The notes: generated by a model from the sequence alone, not told the origin. Shown: positions 49,445-59,242, counted from the first letter of the stretch. The stretch is 64,000 bases of DNA from an uncultured bacterium (GCA_945829425.1 CALZUQ010000010.1:1-64000), one strand, 5' to 3'. A program made the numbers and translations.

Positions 49445-50692
49445 ATGTTAAGTACTTTCATAGCAAAGAGAATATATTCCGACTCTGGTGAGACGAAGAA
49501 AGTCTCCACGCCCGCCATATATATCGCTACGGCAGGAATGGCGATAGGCTTGGCCGTGATGATTATTTCCGTCTCTGTGGTGCTTGGCTTCAAACGCACC
49601 ATCAGCGAGAAGGTCGTTGGCTTCGGCAGCCATGCCGTGGTGAGGAACTTCACGTCCGTTCAGGGCGACAGCGACCTCCCCATCTCTCCCTCGCAGGTTC
49701 TCCTCGACTCCATCCGTCGCGCCCCGGGTGTTAGGAACATACAACGCTATGCCCTCACGCAAGGCATCCTGAAGACCGACAGCGACTTCCTCGGAGTGGC
49801 TTTCAAAGGCGTGGCACAAGAGTATGACACGCTGTTCCTTCACCAGAACATGCGTGACGGCGTGCTGCCGCCGTTCTCCGACGCAAAGTCGTCAAACAGC
49901 ATCGTCGTCTCGAAGATTATCGCCGACAAGCTTCACCTGTCTGTAGGCGATAAGGTCTTCGCCTATTTCCTCGGCGACGAGGGCGTACGGACAAGGAGAT
50001 ACCGTGTGGCGGGGATATACTGCACGAACCTTACGAAATACGACGAGTCGTTAGTGTTTACCGACCTCACCGCCATACAGAAGATCAACGGCTGGGAGAG
50101 CGGCATGGTCAGCGGAGTAGAGATCAACGTCCGTGACTTCCATGCCCTCGACGCCACGTCGCAATGGCTCTCACGCCATGTCAACAAAAAGGTTGACGAC
50201 CTCGGCAACACCCTGGCTTCATCGACGATCTACGAGGTTAACCCCCAGATTTTCGCATGGCTCGACCTCCTCGACCTCAACGTGTGGCTTATCTTCGCCC
50301 TTATGATTGCCGTCGCCATGGTGACAATGGTCAGCGGCCTTCTCATCGTCATCCTTGAGCGTGTCTCGATGATAGGTGTGCTGAAAGCTCTCGGCGCACG
50401 TAACGTCATGATACGCAACACGTTCGTGTGGTTCGGCTTGTTCATCGTCGGCAGGGCCCTCGTCATAGGCAACGTCATAGGTCTTGCGCTATGCCTCCTT
50501 CAGAAATATACCGGATTGCTCACGCTCGACCCCCAGACGTACTATGTCTCTTCCGTTCAGATAGAGCTCAACGTCCCAGTCATCCTGCTTATCAACGCTG
50601 CCACCGTCCTCGTCTCCGCCCTTATCCTCGTCTTGCCGACGATGCTCGTCTCGCATGTCAGCCCTACGAGGTCAATGAAGTTCAACGAATGA
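49445..50692 (+). CDS. LolE/LolC-like ABC transporter permease
   Basis: 415 residues from ATG 49445 (MLSTFIAKRIYSDSGETKK). FtsX-type permease with one N-terminal membrane segment (AIYIATAGMAIGLAVMIISV), a large periplasmic domain (about 45-270) and three C-terminal segments (VWLIFALMIAVAMVTMVSGL and following). The signature ERVSMIGVLKALGARNVMIR sits between segments 2 and 3. It is related to the LolCE permeases that extract lipoproteins from the inner membrane; the ATPase is not in this window. Its start overlaps nothing, 19 bp past the MltF-like stop. Confidence 0.87.
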   Translation: MLSTFIAKRIYSDSGETKKVSTPAIYIATAGMAIGLAVMIISVSVVLGFKRTISEKVVGFGSHAVVRNFTSVQGDSDLPISPSQVLLDSIRRAPGVRNIQRYALTQGILKTDSDFLGVAFKGVAQEYDTLFLHQNMRDGVLPPFSDAKSSNSIVVSKIIADKLHLSVGDKVFAYFLGDEGVRTRRYRVAGIYCTNLTKYDESLVFTDLTAIQKINGWESGMVSGVEINVRDFHALDATSQWLSRHVNKKVDDLGNTLASSTIYEVNPQIFAWLDLLDLNVWLIFALMIAVAMVTMVSGLLIVILERVSMIGVLKALGARNVMIRNTFVWFGLFIVGRALVIGNVIGLALCLLQKYTGLLTLDPQTYYVSSVQIELNVPVILLINAATVLVSALILVLPTMLVSHVSPTRSMKFNE

Positions 50693-50814
50693 TGCATCCC
50701 CCACGGTTACTCCGCATTATCAGTAAGAAAAAGAGAAGATGCACATGAGAGAGGAATTGCAAGGTAACAGGTAACGGGTAACGCTTTGCACTTGTTTTGG
50801 TAACATGGCAGCCG

Positions 50815-50822
50815 TAACTTTG
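50815..50822 (+). promoter_or_regulatory. Orphan plus-strand -7 box
   Basis: TAACTTTG matching TAnnTTTG with AT- and GT-rich DNA upstream. No plus-strand coding region follows; transcription from it would run into the hairpin at 50857 or antisense into the GH105-GH28 gene. Confidence 0.4.
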
Positions 50823-50856
50823 CATCCAAAATACCGACAGGTCAATCTATAAATGA

Positions 50857-50895
50857 TGCACCCTGTCTCGCAAGGTTTTTGCGGGGCAGGGTGCA
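50857..50895. terminator. Stem-loop after the GH105-GH28 gene
   Basis: TGCACCCTG pairs perfectly with CAGGGTGCA, with GCAA and TTGC extending the stem inside. It lies 7 bp past the stop of the leftward gene. No clear T-run on either strand, so termination strength is uncertain. Confidence 0.65.
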
Positions 50896-50901
50896 ATATT
50901 A

Positions 50902-53271
50902 TCAGTTTATTATGACATTCTCCACTACGGTGTTGTCAATGACGTTTTTGTCGAACGCCTTCTTCTCGTCCTTTACGTTTATGTTCTTGAAAAGGAAATC
51001 CGAGAGAATGTATTTGTCGCTCTTTCCTACGTCAAAGAAGTTCTTGCACTCCATGTTTATGTTCGTCATGACGATGTCGTTACACCGGCTCATCGGCATG
51101 TCGTCACGCTCCTCCGGCTGGAAGAACTGCTTCCACGGGCGTATGACGAGGAAGCTTCCCGTCGTGCCGGAGATATTGTCCACGGTGACGTATTCATAGT
51201 GTTGCGGAGTGTCAGGACGCATCTTCAGCCATAACACCCTGCTCGCATTCTCCACGCTGATATTCCGCAGTACGATGTTGCGGTCGTAGACGCTCTCGCT
51301 GCCGAGGGTGAGACATCCATGCACCACGCCGTATTTGCAGTTCTGAATGAGGATATTGAAGTTTGGCCCGTTCTCAGGTGCTTTGTCTGCCCATGTGCCT
51401 TTTCCGCCCTTTATCGCCACGGCATCGTCGTTTACCGACATGTAGCATCCGTCGATTATGACATCATGACACACGTCTATGTCTATGGCGTCGCTGCTCG
51501 GAGCTTTGAGCCCTTTTGTCGGTGAATAAATGTAGCAGTCGAGATACCTGACGTGGTCAGAATTGTAGATATGGTTTGTCCAGAAAGGAGAGTTTACGAG
51601 ACGCACGTCCTGCACCGTGACGTTGTGGCTGTTGGAGATATATACGAGACGTGGGCGCTGCTCGTCTTTGTTCGTACACTGAGGGTTCCATTTTCGCCTT
51701 AGCCAGAACTCCTCCCAGTAGTGCCGTCCGTTGCCGTCGATAGTGCCTTTCCCCGCAATGGTGAAGCCGTCGAGAGCGTCAGCGTTTACGAGTGCCGCAA
51801 AATATTTGCATGTCTGTCCCTCGATACGTGTCGTGAGAATGGGGAAGTCCGCAATATATTCGCTTCCCTTGAGCTTTCCTCCCTCTTCCACGAGCAGGTG
51901 AGTGCCCTGTCGGAAGAACAGTGCTCCGGTGAGGAACGTCCCTTCCGGAATGACCACCACTCCTCCTCCGTCTTTCGCTGCACGCTCTATGACGTTTTGC
52001 AATGCCTCTGTCTGAATGACAGTGCTGTCCTTCTTCACTCCATAGTCAGTTACGACATATCTTTTTCCCAGTTTTGCCACGTCAACCTTTCCGACATTCT
52101 GAAACCATGGCGACATAGATGTTCCGTCGGGCCATCTGTCAGCCTTTGAGAGCAGGCGGTAGTACTCCACGGCTCCGAGGATGAAACACCCCGTTCCGTA
52201 ATCCTCGAAGTCAGGCATTGAGGTGAACGTCACCGGCTGTCCTGCCGAAGGGTCCTTGCCCGTGCCTTGGTTATATCCTATGAATCCGTTGTCGTGAACA
52301 CACGATGCCATGGCGTTCCATGCCTTCTCCATGGCTTTCTGATATGTCTTCATAGGCAGTATGCCCTCTCTTACGCCCCATGCCATGCCGTATAGGAACA
52401 GCGCCGTTCCTGTCATCTCTGGCCCTCCGTATGTCACGGGCGAGTGAAGGCTGACGTTCCAGAAACCGTCCTTACGCTGGCATTTCAGCAGTGCGCGGCT
52501 CATCTTTACGAAGTCCTCCTGAAGATATTTATAGCAAGGATCGTCGGCAGGCAGTGTCTCCATGACCCTTACGAGCGCGGCATACACCCATCCGTTGCCA
52601 CGGCTCCAGTAGCAGTTCTTGCCGTCCTTCTCCTTATATGGCGGCACATAGTCCTTGTCTCTCCACCAGAGTCCCTCTTTCTTGTTGAAGAGTCCTCCGG
52701 CGAGGGTGTCACGTGTCCATTTGTATGAGTTCATGGCATAGTCGAGATATTTGCGCTCTCCGCTCACTTTGGCATATTTCGCATATACCGGCATGGCCAT
52801 CTGTATGGCGTCGATCCATGTCCAATAAGAGTATTTCCCCGTAGCCATCTGCAGGTCGAGGTTCTCCCTCACCTTCGTCATGTCCTTCTTCATTCCGCTT
52901 TGCACGTGGCGGTCGAGGTATGTCTGCTGGCAGCACTGGTTGTCGGCGTTCGTGTCGCTGACGCTGTTGCGTGCCGTCCATTTGTGGTAATCCGCCCATC
53001 GGTCGGTGTACTCGATGTAGCGTTGCTGCGGGTCGATGTCGTAGAGAGCCATAAGACCTTCGTAATATACCGCCCTTGTCCAGAGGTTGCTTGTCCTGAC
53101 CTTCTTGACGAAAGTATCTTTCGTCGGGTCGTCATACTTTTTCATGAAGTAATCGTTCGTGCGGTGTACCACGTCGATTATCTCCTTTTGCTTCTCACTG
53201 TTCTGCGCTCCCGCTTCCGCAGGTATCAAGGCTGCTACGAGAGCCATTACGCAGGTAAAAATCTTTTTCAT
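50902..53271 (-). CDS. Two-domain pectin enzyme: GH105 unsaturated galacturonidase plus GH28 polygalacturonase
   Basis: 789 residues with a signal peptide (MKKIFTCVMALVAALIPAEAGA). Residues ~25-385 are GH105/YteR-like, an alpha/alpha barrel that removes unsaturated galacturonate from rhamnogalacturonan fragments: YSYWTWIDAIQMAMPVYAKY with the catalytic Asp (about 155), WSRGNGWVYAALVRVMETLP and FWNVSLHSP. Residues ~400-789 are GH28, a right-handed beta-helix hydrolase: SSDAIDIDV (Asp), VNDDAVAIKGG (Asp-Asp), VHGCLTLGSES and LWLKMRPD. GH28 acts on the polygalacturonic or rhamnogalacturonan backbone. Fusing both in one chain would couple cleavage and trimming. It is followed leftward by a stem-loop and preceded by GH106. 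Confidence 0.9.
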   Translation of the reverse strand: MKKIFTCVMALVAALIPAEAGAQNSEKQKEIIDVVHRTNDYFMKKYDDPTKDTFVKKVRTSNLWTRAVYYEGLMALYDIDPQQRYIEYTDRWADYHKWTARNSVSDTNADNQCCQQTYLDRHVQSGMKKDMTKVRENLDLQMATGKYSYWTWIDAIQMAMPVYAKYAKVSGERKYLDYAMNSYKWTRDTLAGGLFNKKEGLWWRDKDYVPPYKEKDGKNCYWSRGNGWVYAALVRVMETLPADDPCYKYLQEDFVKMSRALLKCQRKDGFWNVSLHSPVTYGGPEMTGTALFLYGMAWGVREGILPMKTYQKAMEKAWNAMASCVHDNGFIGYNQGTGKDPSAGQPVTFTSMPDFEDYGTGCFILGAVEYYRLLSKADRWPDGTSMSPWFQNVGKVDVAKLGKRYVVTDYGVKKDSTVIQTEALQNVIERAAKDGGGVVVIPEGTFLTGALFFRQGTHLLVEEGGKLKGSEYIADFPILTTRIEGQTCKYFAALVNADALDGFTIAGKGTIDGNGRHYWEEFWLRRKWNPQCTNKDEQRPRLVYISNSHNVTVQDVRLVNSPFWTNHIYNSDHVRYLDCYIYSPTKGLKAPSSDAIDIDVCHDVIIDGCYMSVNDDAVAIKGGKGTWADKAPENGPNFNILIQNCKYGVVHGCLTLGSESVYDRNIVLRNISVENASRVLWLKMRPDTPQHYEYVTVDNISGTTGSFLVIRPWKQFFQPEERDDMPMSRCNDIVMTNINMECKNFFDVGKSDKYILSDFLFKNINVKDEKKAFDKNVIDNTVVENVIIN

Positions 53272-53290
53272 AAATTTATGTTGTTGTTTT

Positions 53291-53440
53291 GTTTCAAGGG
53301 GTTTCAGGTTTCAGGAGGTTTCAGGTTTCAGGTTTCAAGGGGTTTCTGGTTTCAAGTTTCAGGTTTCAGGTTTCAAGGGGTTTCAGGTTTCAGGAGGTTT
53401 CAGGTTTCAGGTCAAGGTTAAGGTTAAGGTTAAGGTCAAC
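53291..53440. repeat. Low-complexity GGTTTCAGG / GGTTAAGG tract
   Basis: Degenerate direct repeats of GTTTCAAGGGGTTTCAGG type followed by GGTTAAGGTTAAGG. On the minus strand the order and motifs equal those at 1440-1655. It fills the gap between the two leftward pectin genes, so it is transcribed with them. Confidence 0.85.
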
Positions 53441-53441
53441 G

Positions 53442-55970
53442 TTAACGTCTCACCTCCACAAGCCTAACCGCCTTTATACCGCTCTCCATAGGTGTCCATT
53501 TCTCGTATGTCGTCTTCTTGTAGTGAATGTCCACCACGTTTATCTCCTTCATCTTACGCCATTTCACACCCTTACGGTCGAGGTCGGCAATGCGGTTGGC
53601 AGGGAGGTTTGTCACCTCTATGCGTATGGTGTTCCTGCCTTTCCTCAGAGCGTCCTTGCAGTCGAGCAGGAAAGGCACCGCCCATGCGCAACCGATATAT
53701 TCATTATTTATATATACCCTTGCGCTCTCCCTCACGTCGCCAAGGTCTATCATCCAATGCTTGCGAGCTTCTGCCGCCGGGAGTTTTACTACGGTTTCAT
53801 ACACCCCCGTACCCATTGTCACCGCAGCGCTGTCGCCGAGTGTCTCCCATGTCTGAAGCCTGCCGAGCTGATATGTCTCTCCCACCTTTGGCTGCTCGCC
53901 GGTGAAGGAGAGGTGCCATTTCTGTGCTGTTATGTCTATCTCGCTGCCTTCCTCGCCCCATGACTCTTCCGCCATGTCTTTTGGAAACAGTGCCTCGTCG
54001 TCAGAGCATACGAGTATGCGGCTCTCACCGCTTTTCAGGCTTATCGCCATGCCGTCGTCGTTGATGGTCGCCTTGGAGTATGTGTCGGTCATGGGGTTAT
54101 ACCACATGGCGTGTTTCTCGTCTGTTGCGAGACGTACCGTGCCGCGGATGTCTTTCCCTGTGAGGTTTGCTATGAAATAATGATGTCCGTAGTCGTTGCT
54201 GCGACGTATTACGTTCAATCCGAGCACACTCTTCATCGCCTCGCTCTTCGCCGCTCTCTCCATTGCCGCTCTGTCGTTGCCTGTTATCACGTCAGCTCCC
54301 GCCCTTTTCAGCGCTTCGACATGCTCCGCCACCTCCTTCGGCATTATGCACCCCTCAGGAATTACGATGCCCTTATACCTTGTCCCAGCCACTGTCGTTA
54401 TGCCCCCTTCGTGCCATGCTGTCGTCATGAGGAGGCTGTCGCTGATGTAGTCGCAGTCATACCCCGCCTTGTCTATGTCGAGAATGGTTCTGATGAAGTC
54501 AGGAGCTTTCTTCTCCATGGAGTGGATGTCGAACATCATGAGCCATTTCTTCGTCTCTTTCCGCCACATGTCCCTCACGGGCAGATAGACGAGGAAGTCG
54601 TTGTCCGGCTGTCCCCACTGCAGGTATGTCTGACAGCGTGTTATATACTCCATGAGTGCCGGTGCGTCTCGCCAGATGCTGTTGGCAGGGCTCATGTCCA
54701 CCGAGGCGTAGAACCTCCGTCCGGGCCATGGCTCGTCCTTTGGTGCGTATGCCGTTCCGTGGAAGAACATGTGGTTCACCCCGGCGCAGAACATCAGGTC
54801 GAGGTCGGGCTTCATCTGGCTCAACGACGTCCGGAAATGCTCTGTGAGCCATGTGAACGTCTCGCTCGACGTATATCTCTTACCTGTCACATGAGCTGCA
54901 GAAGGAGCGTATTTCAGCATGGTGAGGTCACTGAAGTTAGGACGTGTGAAGCCGTCGTCACGCCGAAGTCCGCGGATGCCGAAGTCCGTCAATCCGAAGC
55001 CTTCTATCTCCGGAATGTCCACGGCGGCATAACAGTCGATGAGGTTTGCCGGCGAGCCGTGAGCCTGGTTGCGTGTCACGGCTCCGTGTCTGTGTGCCCA
55101 TGCCGTCCATTGGCGTGTGAAGTTCTGGAGCAGCATCTCCGCCAATGTCTCGCGGTAGTCGCTGACCACCTGCGGTTCTCCGTCGGCAAACTCTTCCAGC
55201 TTGTCCTCCAACCTGTATCCCCTGCGTCGGTCAAACTCCTCGAACAGCGTCGGTGTCCAGTTGGCTTCATACACCTCATAGCTGTCGTTGAAGAAAGTAT
55301 GGGGGAATGGCGTGTTGCTCTCTGTGAATGCCCTCTCTATATGCTGCAGGTAATGAGCCACGGCGGTAGAGTCGAAATGGTCGATGACAAAGCCCTCTCC
55401 TCCCGGTGCAGCACGTTTCACCTTCTGTCGCGTCCGGCTCTCATATAACGCTATGACCCTTTTCATGCCTCCTGCTTTAGGATATGCCCTGACAACCTTC
55501 AGCTTCGCGTGTTTCTTCTCCTTGTCAGGGATGTTATATGCTATCTCCTCCGGGTTCATGTCAGAGCTTACGAGGGTGTCTATGATAAACGCCTTACATG
55601 CCGCCTCCTCTACAGGCACCCATGGTCCTCCGAAGGGCCACCCTGTTCCTGTCGCCATGTCCGTCTCTATGCCGAGGCGTTCGCCTTCAGCCTCTACATG
55701 TCGTAACATCTCCATCCACTTCGGCGAGAGGAAGCTTATCTCGTTCTCCTCATCGCCCTGAACGCCGTAGATCGGGGTTATCTCTACCGCTCCGACACCC
55801 GCCTTGGCATATTCGCCGAGACACCATGTAAGGTTTGCCTTGTCCACGGCAGAGCCTAACCACCACCACCGAAGTCCTGGCTTCGCCTCGCGCGACGGTG
55901 AGGGCAGCAACGGTTGCGCCCATGCCAGACATGCCGTCATGGCAAAGAAAAAAGTAAACAGTCGTCTCAT
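53442..55970 (-). CDS. GH106-family alpha-L-rhamnosidase
   Basis: 842 residues from ATG 55970 (MRRLFTFFFAMTACLAWAQ), a signal peptide. The GH106 start PGLRWWWLGSAVDKANLTWC and the block EYAKAGVGAVEITPIYGVQG (about 50-70), then IETDMATGTGWPFGGPW are clear. Later parts are NDSYEVYEANWTPTLFEEFD and MFCAGVNHMFFHGTAY. The C-terminal ~150 residues (LGRLQTWETLGDSAAVTMGT onward) are a beta-sandwich carbohydrate-binding-like domain. The family removes alpha-L-rhamnose from rhamnogalacturonans and from RG-II-like side chains. It lies next to GH105-GH28, consistent with joint pectin breakdown. Its promoter box is at 56046-56039 and its leader begins with a remnant of the palindromic element. Confidence 0.87.
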   Translation of the reverse strand: MRRLFTFFFAMTACLAWAQPLLPSPSREAKPGLRWWWLGSAVDKANLTWCLGEYAKAGVGAVEITPIYGVQGDEENEISFLSPKWMEMLRHVEAEGERLGIETDMATGTGWPFGGPWVPVEEAACKAFIIDTLVSSDMNPEEIAYNIPDKEKKHAKLKVVRAYPKAGGMKRVIALYESRTRQKVKRAAPGGEGFVIDHFDSTAVAHYLQHIERAFTESNTPFPHTFFNDSYEVYEANWTPTLFEEFDRRRGYRLEDKLEEFADGEPQVVSDYRETLAEMLLQNFTRQWTAWAHRHGAVTRNQAHGSPANLIDCYAAVDIPEIEGFGLTDFGIRGLRRDDGFTRPNFSDLTMLKYAPSAAHVTGKRYTSSETFTWLTEHFRTSLSQMKPDLDLMFCAGVNHMFFHGTAYAPKDEPWPGRRFYASVDMSPANSIWRDAPALMEYITRCQTYLQWGQPDNDFLVYLPVRDMWRKETKKWLMMFDIHSMEKKAPDFIRTILDIDKAGYDCDYISDSLLMTTAWHEGGITTVAGTRYKGIVIPEGCIMPKEVAEHVEALKRAGADVITGNDRAAMERAAKSEAMKSVLGLNVIRRSNDYGHHYFIANLTGKDIRGTVRLATDEKHAMWYNPMTDTYSKATINDDGMAISLKSGESRILVCSDDEALFPKDMAEESWGEEGSEIDITAQKWHLSFTGEQPKVGETYQLGRLQTWETLGDSAAVTMGTGVYETVVKLPAAEARKHWMIDLGDVRESARVYINNEYIGCAWAVPFLLDCKDALRKGRNTIRIEVTNLPANRIADLDRKGVKWRKMKEINVVDIHYKKTTYEKWTPMESGIKAVRLVEVRR

Positions 55971-55999
55971 ATCAAATTTAAGGTTATAATAGTTTAGGG

Positions 56000-56029
56000 T
56001 AAGGTGGGAAATAACAGAACCCACCTTAA
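56000..56029. mobile_element. Collapsed remnant of the palindromic element
   Basis: TAAGGTGGG and CCCACCTTAA flank only 11 bp, as if the element lost everything but its two ends. On the minus strand it begins 9 nt after the -7 box of GH106 and lies in that gene's leader, able to form a 9-bp hairpin. Confidence 0.6.
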
Positions 56030-56038
56030 ATCATTTTG

Positions 56039-56046
56039 CAAATTTA
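56039..56046 (-). promoter_or_regulatory. -7 box for GH106
   Basis: Leftward TAAATTTG, 69 bp before the ATG at 55970, followed 9 nt later by TTAAGGTGGGTTCTG. Confidence 0.6.
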
Positions 56047-56336
56047 CACAAAATAGGCATATAACATGAAAATATTTCTCAAATAAATACAAAAGAGTAA
56101 AAACTATTGTTAAGAGAAAGGACTCTCAGCCAAAAGTCGATGTATTTGTATCAAATCGGCAGGTTAATGAAGCATAAAAAACCACGCCTTGCTGTGACGA
56201 CGGCAGAAGTAAGGGCCGCACACCCCGCGGAGTAATCTTATCTGACAATTAGCTTTAAACGGTGGTTTTCGTGGTCATTATTTATAAAATATATAAAAAT
56301 ATTTTCTGTTTTTCGCTGTATGATAATTTTTTTTCC
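56047..56336. other. AT-rich divergent intergenic region
   Basis: About 290 bp between the GH106 and purA promoters. It contains short purine-rich and AT-rich stretches and no convincing reading frame, RNA fold or repeat. Confidence 0.5.
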
Positions 56337-56344
56337 TACCTTTG
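56337..56344 (+). promoter_or_regulatory. -7 box for purA
   Basis: TACCTTTG, 69 bp before the ATG at 56413. Confidence 0.7.
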
Positions 56345-56412
56345 TAGCGATTATGTGCAGACACTTCGGCACATATACTAACTGTAACCTACAAAAACAT
56401 AATAACGCAACA

Positions 56413-57693
56413 ATGAATACAGGAAAAGTTGATGTCCTCTTAGGACTACAGTGGGGGGATGAAGGAAAAGGAAAAGTCGTTGACGTATTGACACCGAAGT
56501 ATGATGTCATAGCACGTTTCCAAGGCGGCCCGAACGCCGGACACACCCTTGAGTTCGAAGGGCAGAAATACGTCCTACGCTCTATACCTTCCGGCATCTT
56601 CCAGGGCGGCAAGGTGAATATCATAGGCAATGGTGTCGTACTCGCTCCTGACCTCTTCATGGGTGAGGCGAAGGACTTGGAGAAAAGCGGACACTCGCTG
56701 AAGGAACGTCTGCACATCTCGAAGAAGGCTCACCTCATCATGCCAACACACCGCATCCTCGACGCGGCATACGAGTCGCTGAAGGGAAAGGACAAGGTAG
56801 GCACGACGGGAAAAGGCATCGGTCCTACATATACCGACAAGACCTCACGCAACGGTCTTCGTGTCGGCGACATACTCGACGGTTTCGAGGAGAAATATGC
56901 TGCTCATAAGGCACGCCACCTCAGCATACTCAGCTCTATAGGATATGAATATGACGCAGAGACACTGGCAGAGACGGAGCGCGTATGGATGGAAGGTGTG
57001 GAATATCTCAAAGGATTCCATATCGTCGACTCAGAGCATGAGGTGGGACGCATCCTCCGCGACGGGAAGACCATTCTCGCCGAGGGTGCTCAAGGCACCA
57101 TGCTCGACATCGACTTCGGCTCTTATCCTTTCGTGACGTCGAGCAATACTATTTGCGCCGGTGCATGTACGGGTCTTGGCATAGGTCCTAACAAGATCGG
57201 TGAGGTGTTCGGCATCATGAAGGCATACTGCACACGTGTCGGAGCAGGACCGTTCCCTACGGAGCTCTTCGACGCTACGGGTCAGAAGATGCGCGACATA
57301 GGTCATGAATACGGTGCCGTGACAGGACGTGAGCGCCGTTGCGGATGGATAGACCTCGTAGCTCTGCGCTACTCTATCATGGTCAACGGAGTGACGCAGC
57401 TCATCATGATGAAGAGCGACGTCCTCGACACCTTCCCAACCATAAAGGCATGTACGGCATATAAGGTCAACGGCGTGGAGACACGTGACTTCCCTTACGA
57501 CATAGAGAAAGGCATTGAGCCAGTATATGTCGAGATGCCGGGATGGCAGACGGACATGACGAAATATACCTCTGAAGACGAGTTCCCTCAGCAGTTCAAG
57601 GACTATATCAAGTTCCTGGAGGCAGAGCTCGAAACGCCTATCACGATAATATCAATAGGTCCTGACCGTGACCAGACGATAGTAAGGGGATAA
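56413..57693 (+). CDS. purA: Adenylosuccinate synthetase
   Basis: 426 residues from ATG 56413 (MNTGKVDVLLGLQWGDEGKG), where GDEGKGK is the GTP-binding loop (about 15-21). GGPNAGHT (IMP site), VGTTGKGIGPTYTDKTSRNG, ILAEGAQGTMLDIDFGSYPF and VTGRERRCGWIDLV are the family signatures. It joins IMP and aspartate with GTP in the first step to AMP. Longer upstream frame from 56320 is leader. A strong terminator follows; hisS is 106 bp downstream. Confidence 0.96.
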   Translation: MNTGKVDVLLGLQWGDEGKGKVVDVLTPKYDVIARFQGGPNAGHTLEFEGQKYVLRSIPSGIFQGGKVNIIGNGVVLAPDLFMGEAKDLEKSGHSLKERLHISKKAHLIMPTHRILDAAYESLKGKDKVGTTGKGIGPTYTDKTSRNGLRVGDILDGFEEKYAAHKARHLSILSSIGYEYDAETLAETERVWMEGVEYLKGFHIVDSEHEVGRILRDGKTILAEGAQGTMLDIDFGSYPFVTSSNTICAGACTGLGIGPNKIGEVFGIMKAYCTRVGAGPFPTELFDATGQKMRDIGHEYGAVTGRERRCGWIDLVALRYSIMVNGVTQLIMMKSDVLDTFPTIKACTAYKVNGVETRDFPYDIEKGIEPVYVEMPGWQTDMTKYTSEDEFPQQFKDYIKFLEAELETPITIISIGPDRDQTIVRG

Positions 57694-57714
57694 GCAGGAG
57701 GAAAGTGATATAGG

Positions 57715-57754
57715 CAACCGGAGGCGATGACGCATCATCCTCCGGTTGTTTTTT
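57715..57754 (+). terminator. Rho-independent terminator after purA
   Basis: CAACCGGAGG pairs perfectly with CCTCCGGTTG over a 14-nt loop, followed by T6. Confidence 0.9.
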
Positions 57755-57799
57755 AACAAAAGGCAACGTTCAAGGAAAAAAAGAAAGAATAAGGATATC

Positions 57800-59161
57800 A
57801 TGGCACAAAAACCAGGCATACCAAAGGGTACCAGAGATTTCGGATCCGTAGAAATGGCGAAACGCAACTACATCTTCGACACCATAAAGGAGGTTTATGC
57901 CCTCTACGGCTATCAGCAGATAGAAACCCCGGCAATGGAGAACCTCTCCACGCTGATGGGAAAATACGGCGAAGAGGGTGACAAACTACTCTTTAAGATA
58001 CTCAACTCCGGAGATTTCCTCCACGGCATGACGCCTGCCGACATAGAGACAAGCTCGCTGCAGCGCATAGCGTCGCATATCTGTGAGAAAGGCTTGCGCT
58101 ACGACCTCACCGTGCCTTTCGCACGTTATGTCGTACAGCATAGGGAAGAGCTACAGATGCCTTTCAAACGCTATCAGATACAGCCGGTATGGCGTGCTGA
58201 CCGTCCGCAGAAGGGCAGATACCGTGAGTTCTATCAGTGCGACGCCGACGTGGTGGGTTCTGACTCTTTGCTCAACGAGGTTGAACTGATGCAGATCGTT
58301 GACACCGTATTCACGAAGTTCGGCATTCGTGTGCAGATAAAGATCAACAACCGAAAGATACTCTCAGGCATTGCAGAGGTGATTGGCGAGCCGGAGAAAA
58401 TAGTTGCCATAACGGTGGCTATCGACAAGCTCGACAAGATAGGTCTCGACGCCGTCAACGACGAGCTGCGACAGGCAGGAATATCGGAAGAGGCGATACA
58501 GAAGCTGCAACCTATCATAAACCTTGAGGGCTCGAACACCGACAAGCTCGACACCTTGCGTGACGTCCTGGCAGAGAGTGCCCTAGGTCAGAAAGGCATT
58601 GAGGAATGCCGATATATCCTTGAGGCTCTCTCGGGCACTCTGAAAAACGAGATACAGCTCGACCTCACCCTCGCCCGCGGCTTGAACTACTATACCGGAG
58701 CAATCTTCGAGGTGAAAGCCCTCGATGTCCAGATAGGCAGCATCACGGGTGGCGGACGTTACGACAACCTCACTGGCATTTTCGGCCTTCCGGGGCTCTC
58801 TGGCGTAGGCATCTCGTTTGGTGCCGACAGGATATACGACGTGCTGAACCAGCTCGACCTCTATCCAAAAGAGGCGGTAAACGCCACACGCCTGCTCTTC
58901 ATAAACTTCGGAGAGAAAGAGACGGCATATTGCCTTCCTATTGCCGCCGAGGCAAGGCGCAGGGGAATACGTACTGAGGTGTTCCCTGACTCGGTGAAGA
59001 TGAAGAAACAGATGGCTTATGCCAATGCCAAGGCTATACCTTTCGTCGCGCTCGCCGGAGACAACGAGATGGCTGAGGGCAAGATAACCCTGAAAAACAT
59101 GCTGACAGGAGAGCAGCAGCTCGTAAAGCCAGAGGAAATGCTCGACATTGTTGAGGCGTAA
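57800..59161 (+). CDS. hisS: Histidyl-tRNA synthetase
   Basis: 453 residues from ATG 57800 ([19 protein letters not shown]). Class II motifs: motif 1 in [20 protein letters not shown], motif 2 [14 protein letters not shown] [20 protein letters not shown] (about 118-137) and motif 3 [11 protein letters not shown]. The HisRS signature [15 protein letters not shown] (about 295) and GGGRYDNL are seen. It attaches histidine to tRNA-His in the cytoplasm. An in-frame upstream ATG at 57746 is too close to the terminator to be used. Confidence 0.95.
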   Translation: MAQKPGIPKGTRDFGSVEMAKRNYIFDTIKEVYALYGYQQIETPAMENLSTLMGKYGEEGDKLLFKILNSGDFLHGMTPADIETSSLQRIASHICEKGLRYDLTVPFARYVVQHREELQMPFKRYQIQPVWRADRPQKGRYREFYQCDADVVGSDSLLNEVELMQIVDTVFTKFGIRVQIKINNRKILSGIAEVIGEPEKIVAITVAIDKLDKIGLDAVNDELRQAGISEEAIQKLQPIINLEGSNTDKLDTLRDVLAESALGQKGIEECRYILEALSGTLKNEIQLDLTLARGLNYYTGAIFEVKALDVQIGSITGGGRYDNLTGIFGLPGLSGVGISFGADRIYDVLNQLDLYPKEAVNATRLLFINFGEKETAYCLPIAAEARRRGIRTEVFPDSVKMKKQMAYANAKAIPFVALAGDNEMAEGKITLKNMLTGEQQLVKPEEMLDIVEA

Positions 59162-59166
59162 AGCAA

Positions 59167-59234
59167 AAGCATAGACAAGCGCTCCCGAATTGGGCGTAAG
59201 CATAGAATATGCGCTCCCGAATTGGGTGTAAGCA
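59167..59234. repeat. 32-bp tandem repeat after hisS
   Basis: GCGCTCCCGAATTGGG with the flanking TAAGCA is repeated at 59179 and 59211 with few changes. It lies directly after the hisS stop. Reverse-strand frames through it encode repeated PNSGA-like peptides and are artefacts. Confidence 0.75.
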
Positions 59235-59242
59235 CAAAAACA

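Noticed and set aside
53289..53963. Plus-strand frames starting in the GTTTCAGG repeats
   Set aside because: The start is repeat-derived (FQVSGFRFQ type peptides) and the rest is antisense to GH106.
54111..55448. 445-residue plus-strand open frame opposite GH106
   Set aside because: It is antisense to a well-supported enzyme gene, lacks a promoter and has His/Cys-rich composition typical of antisense frames.
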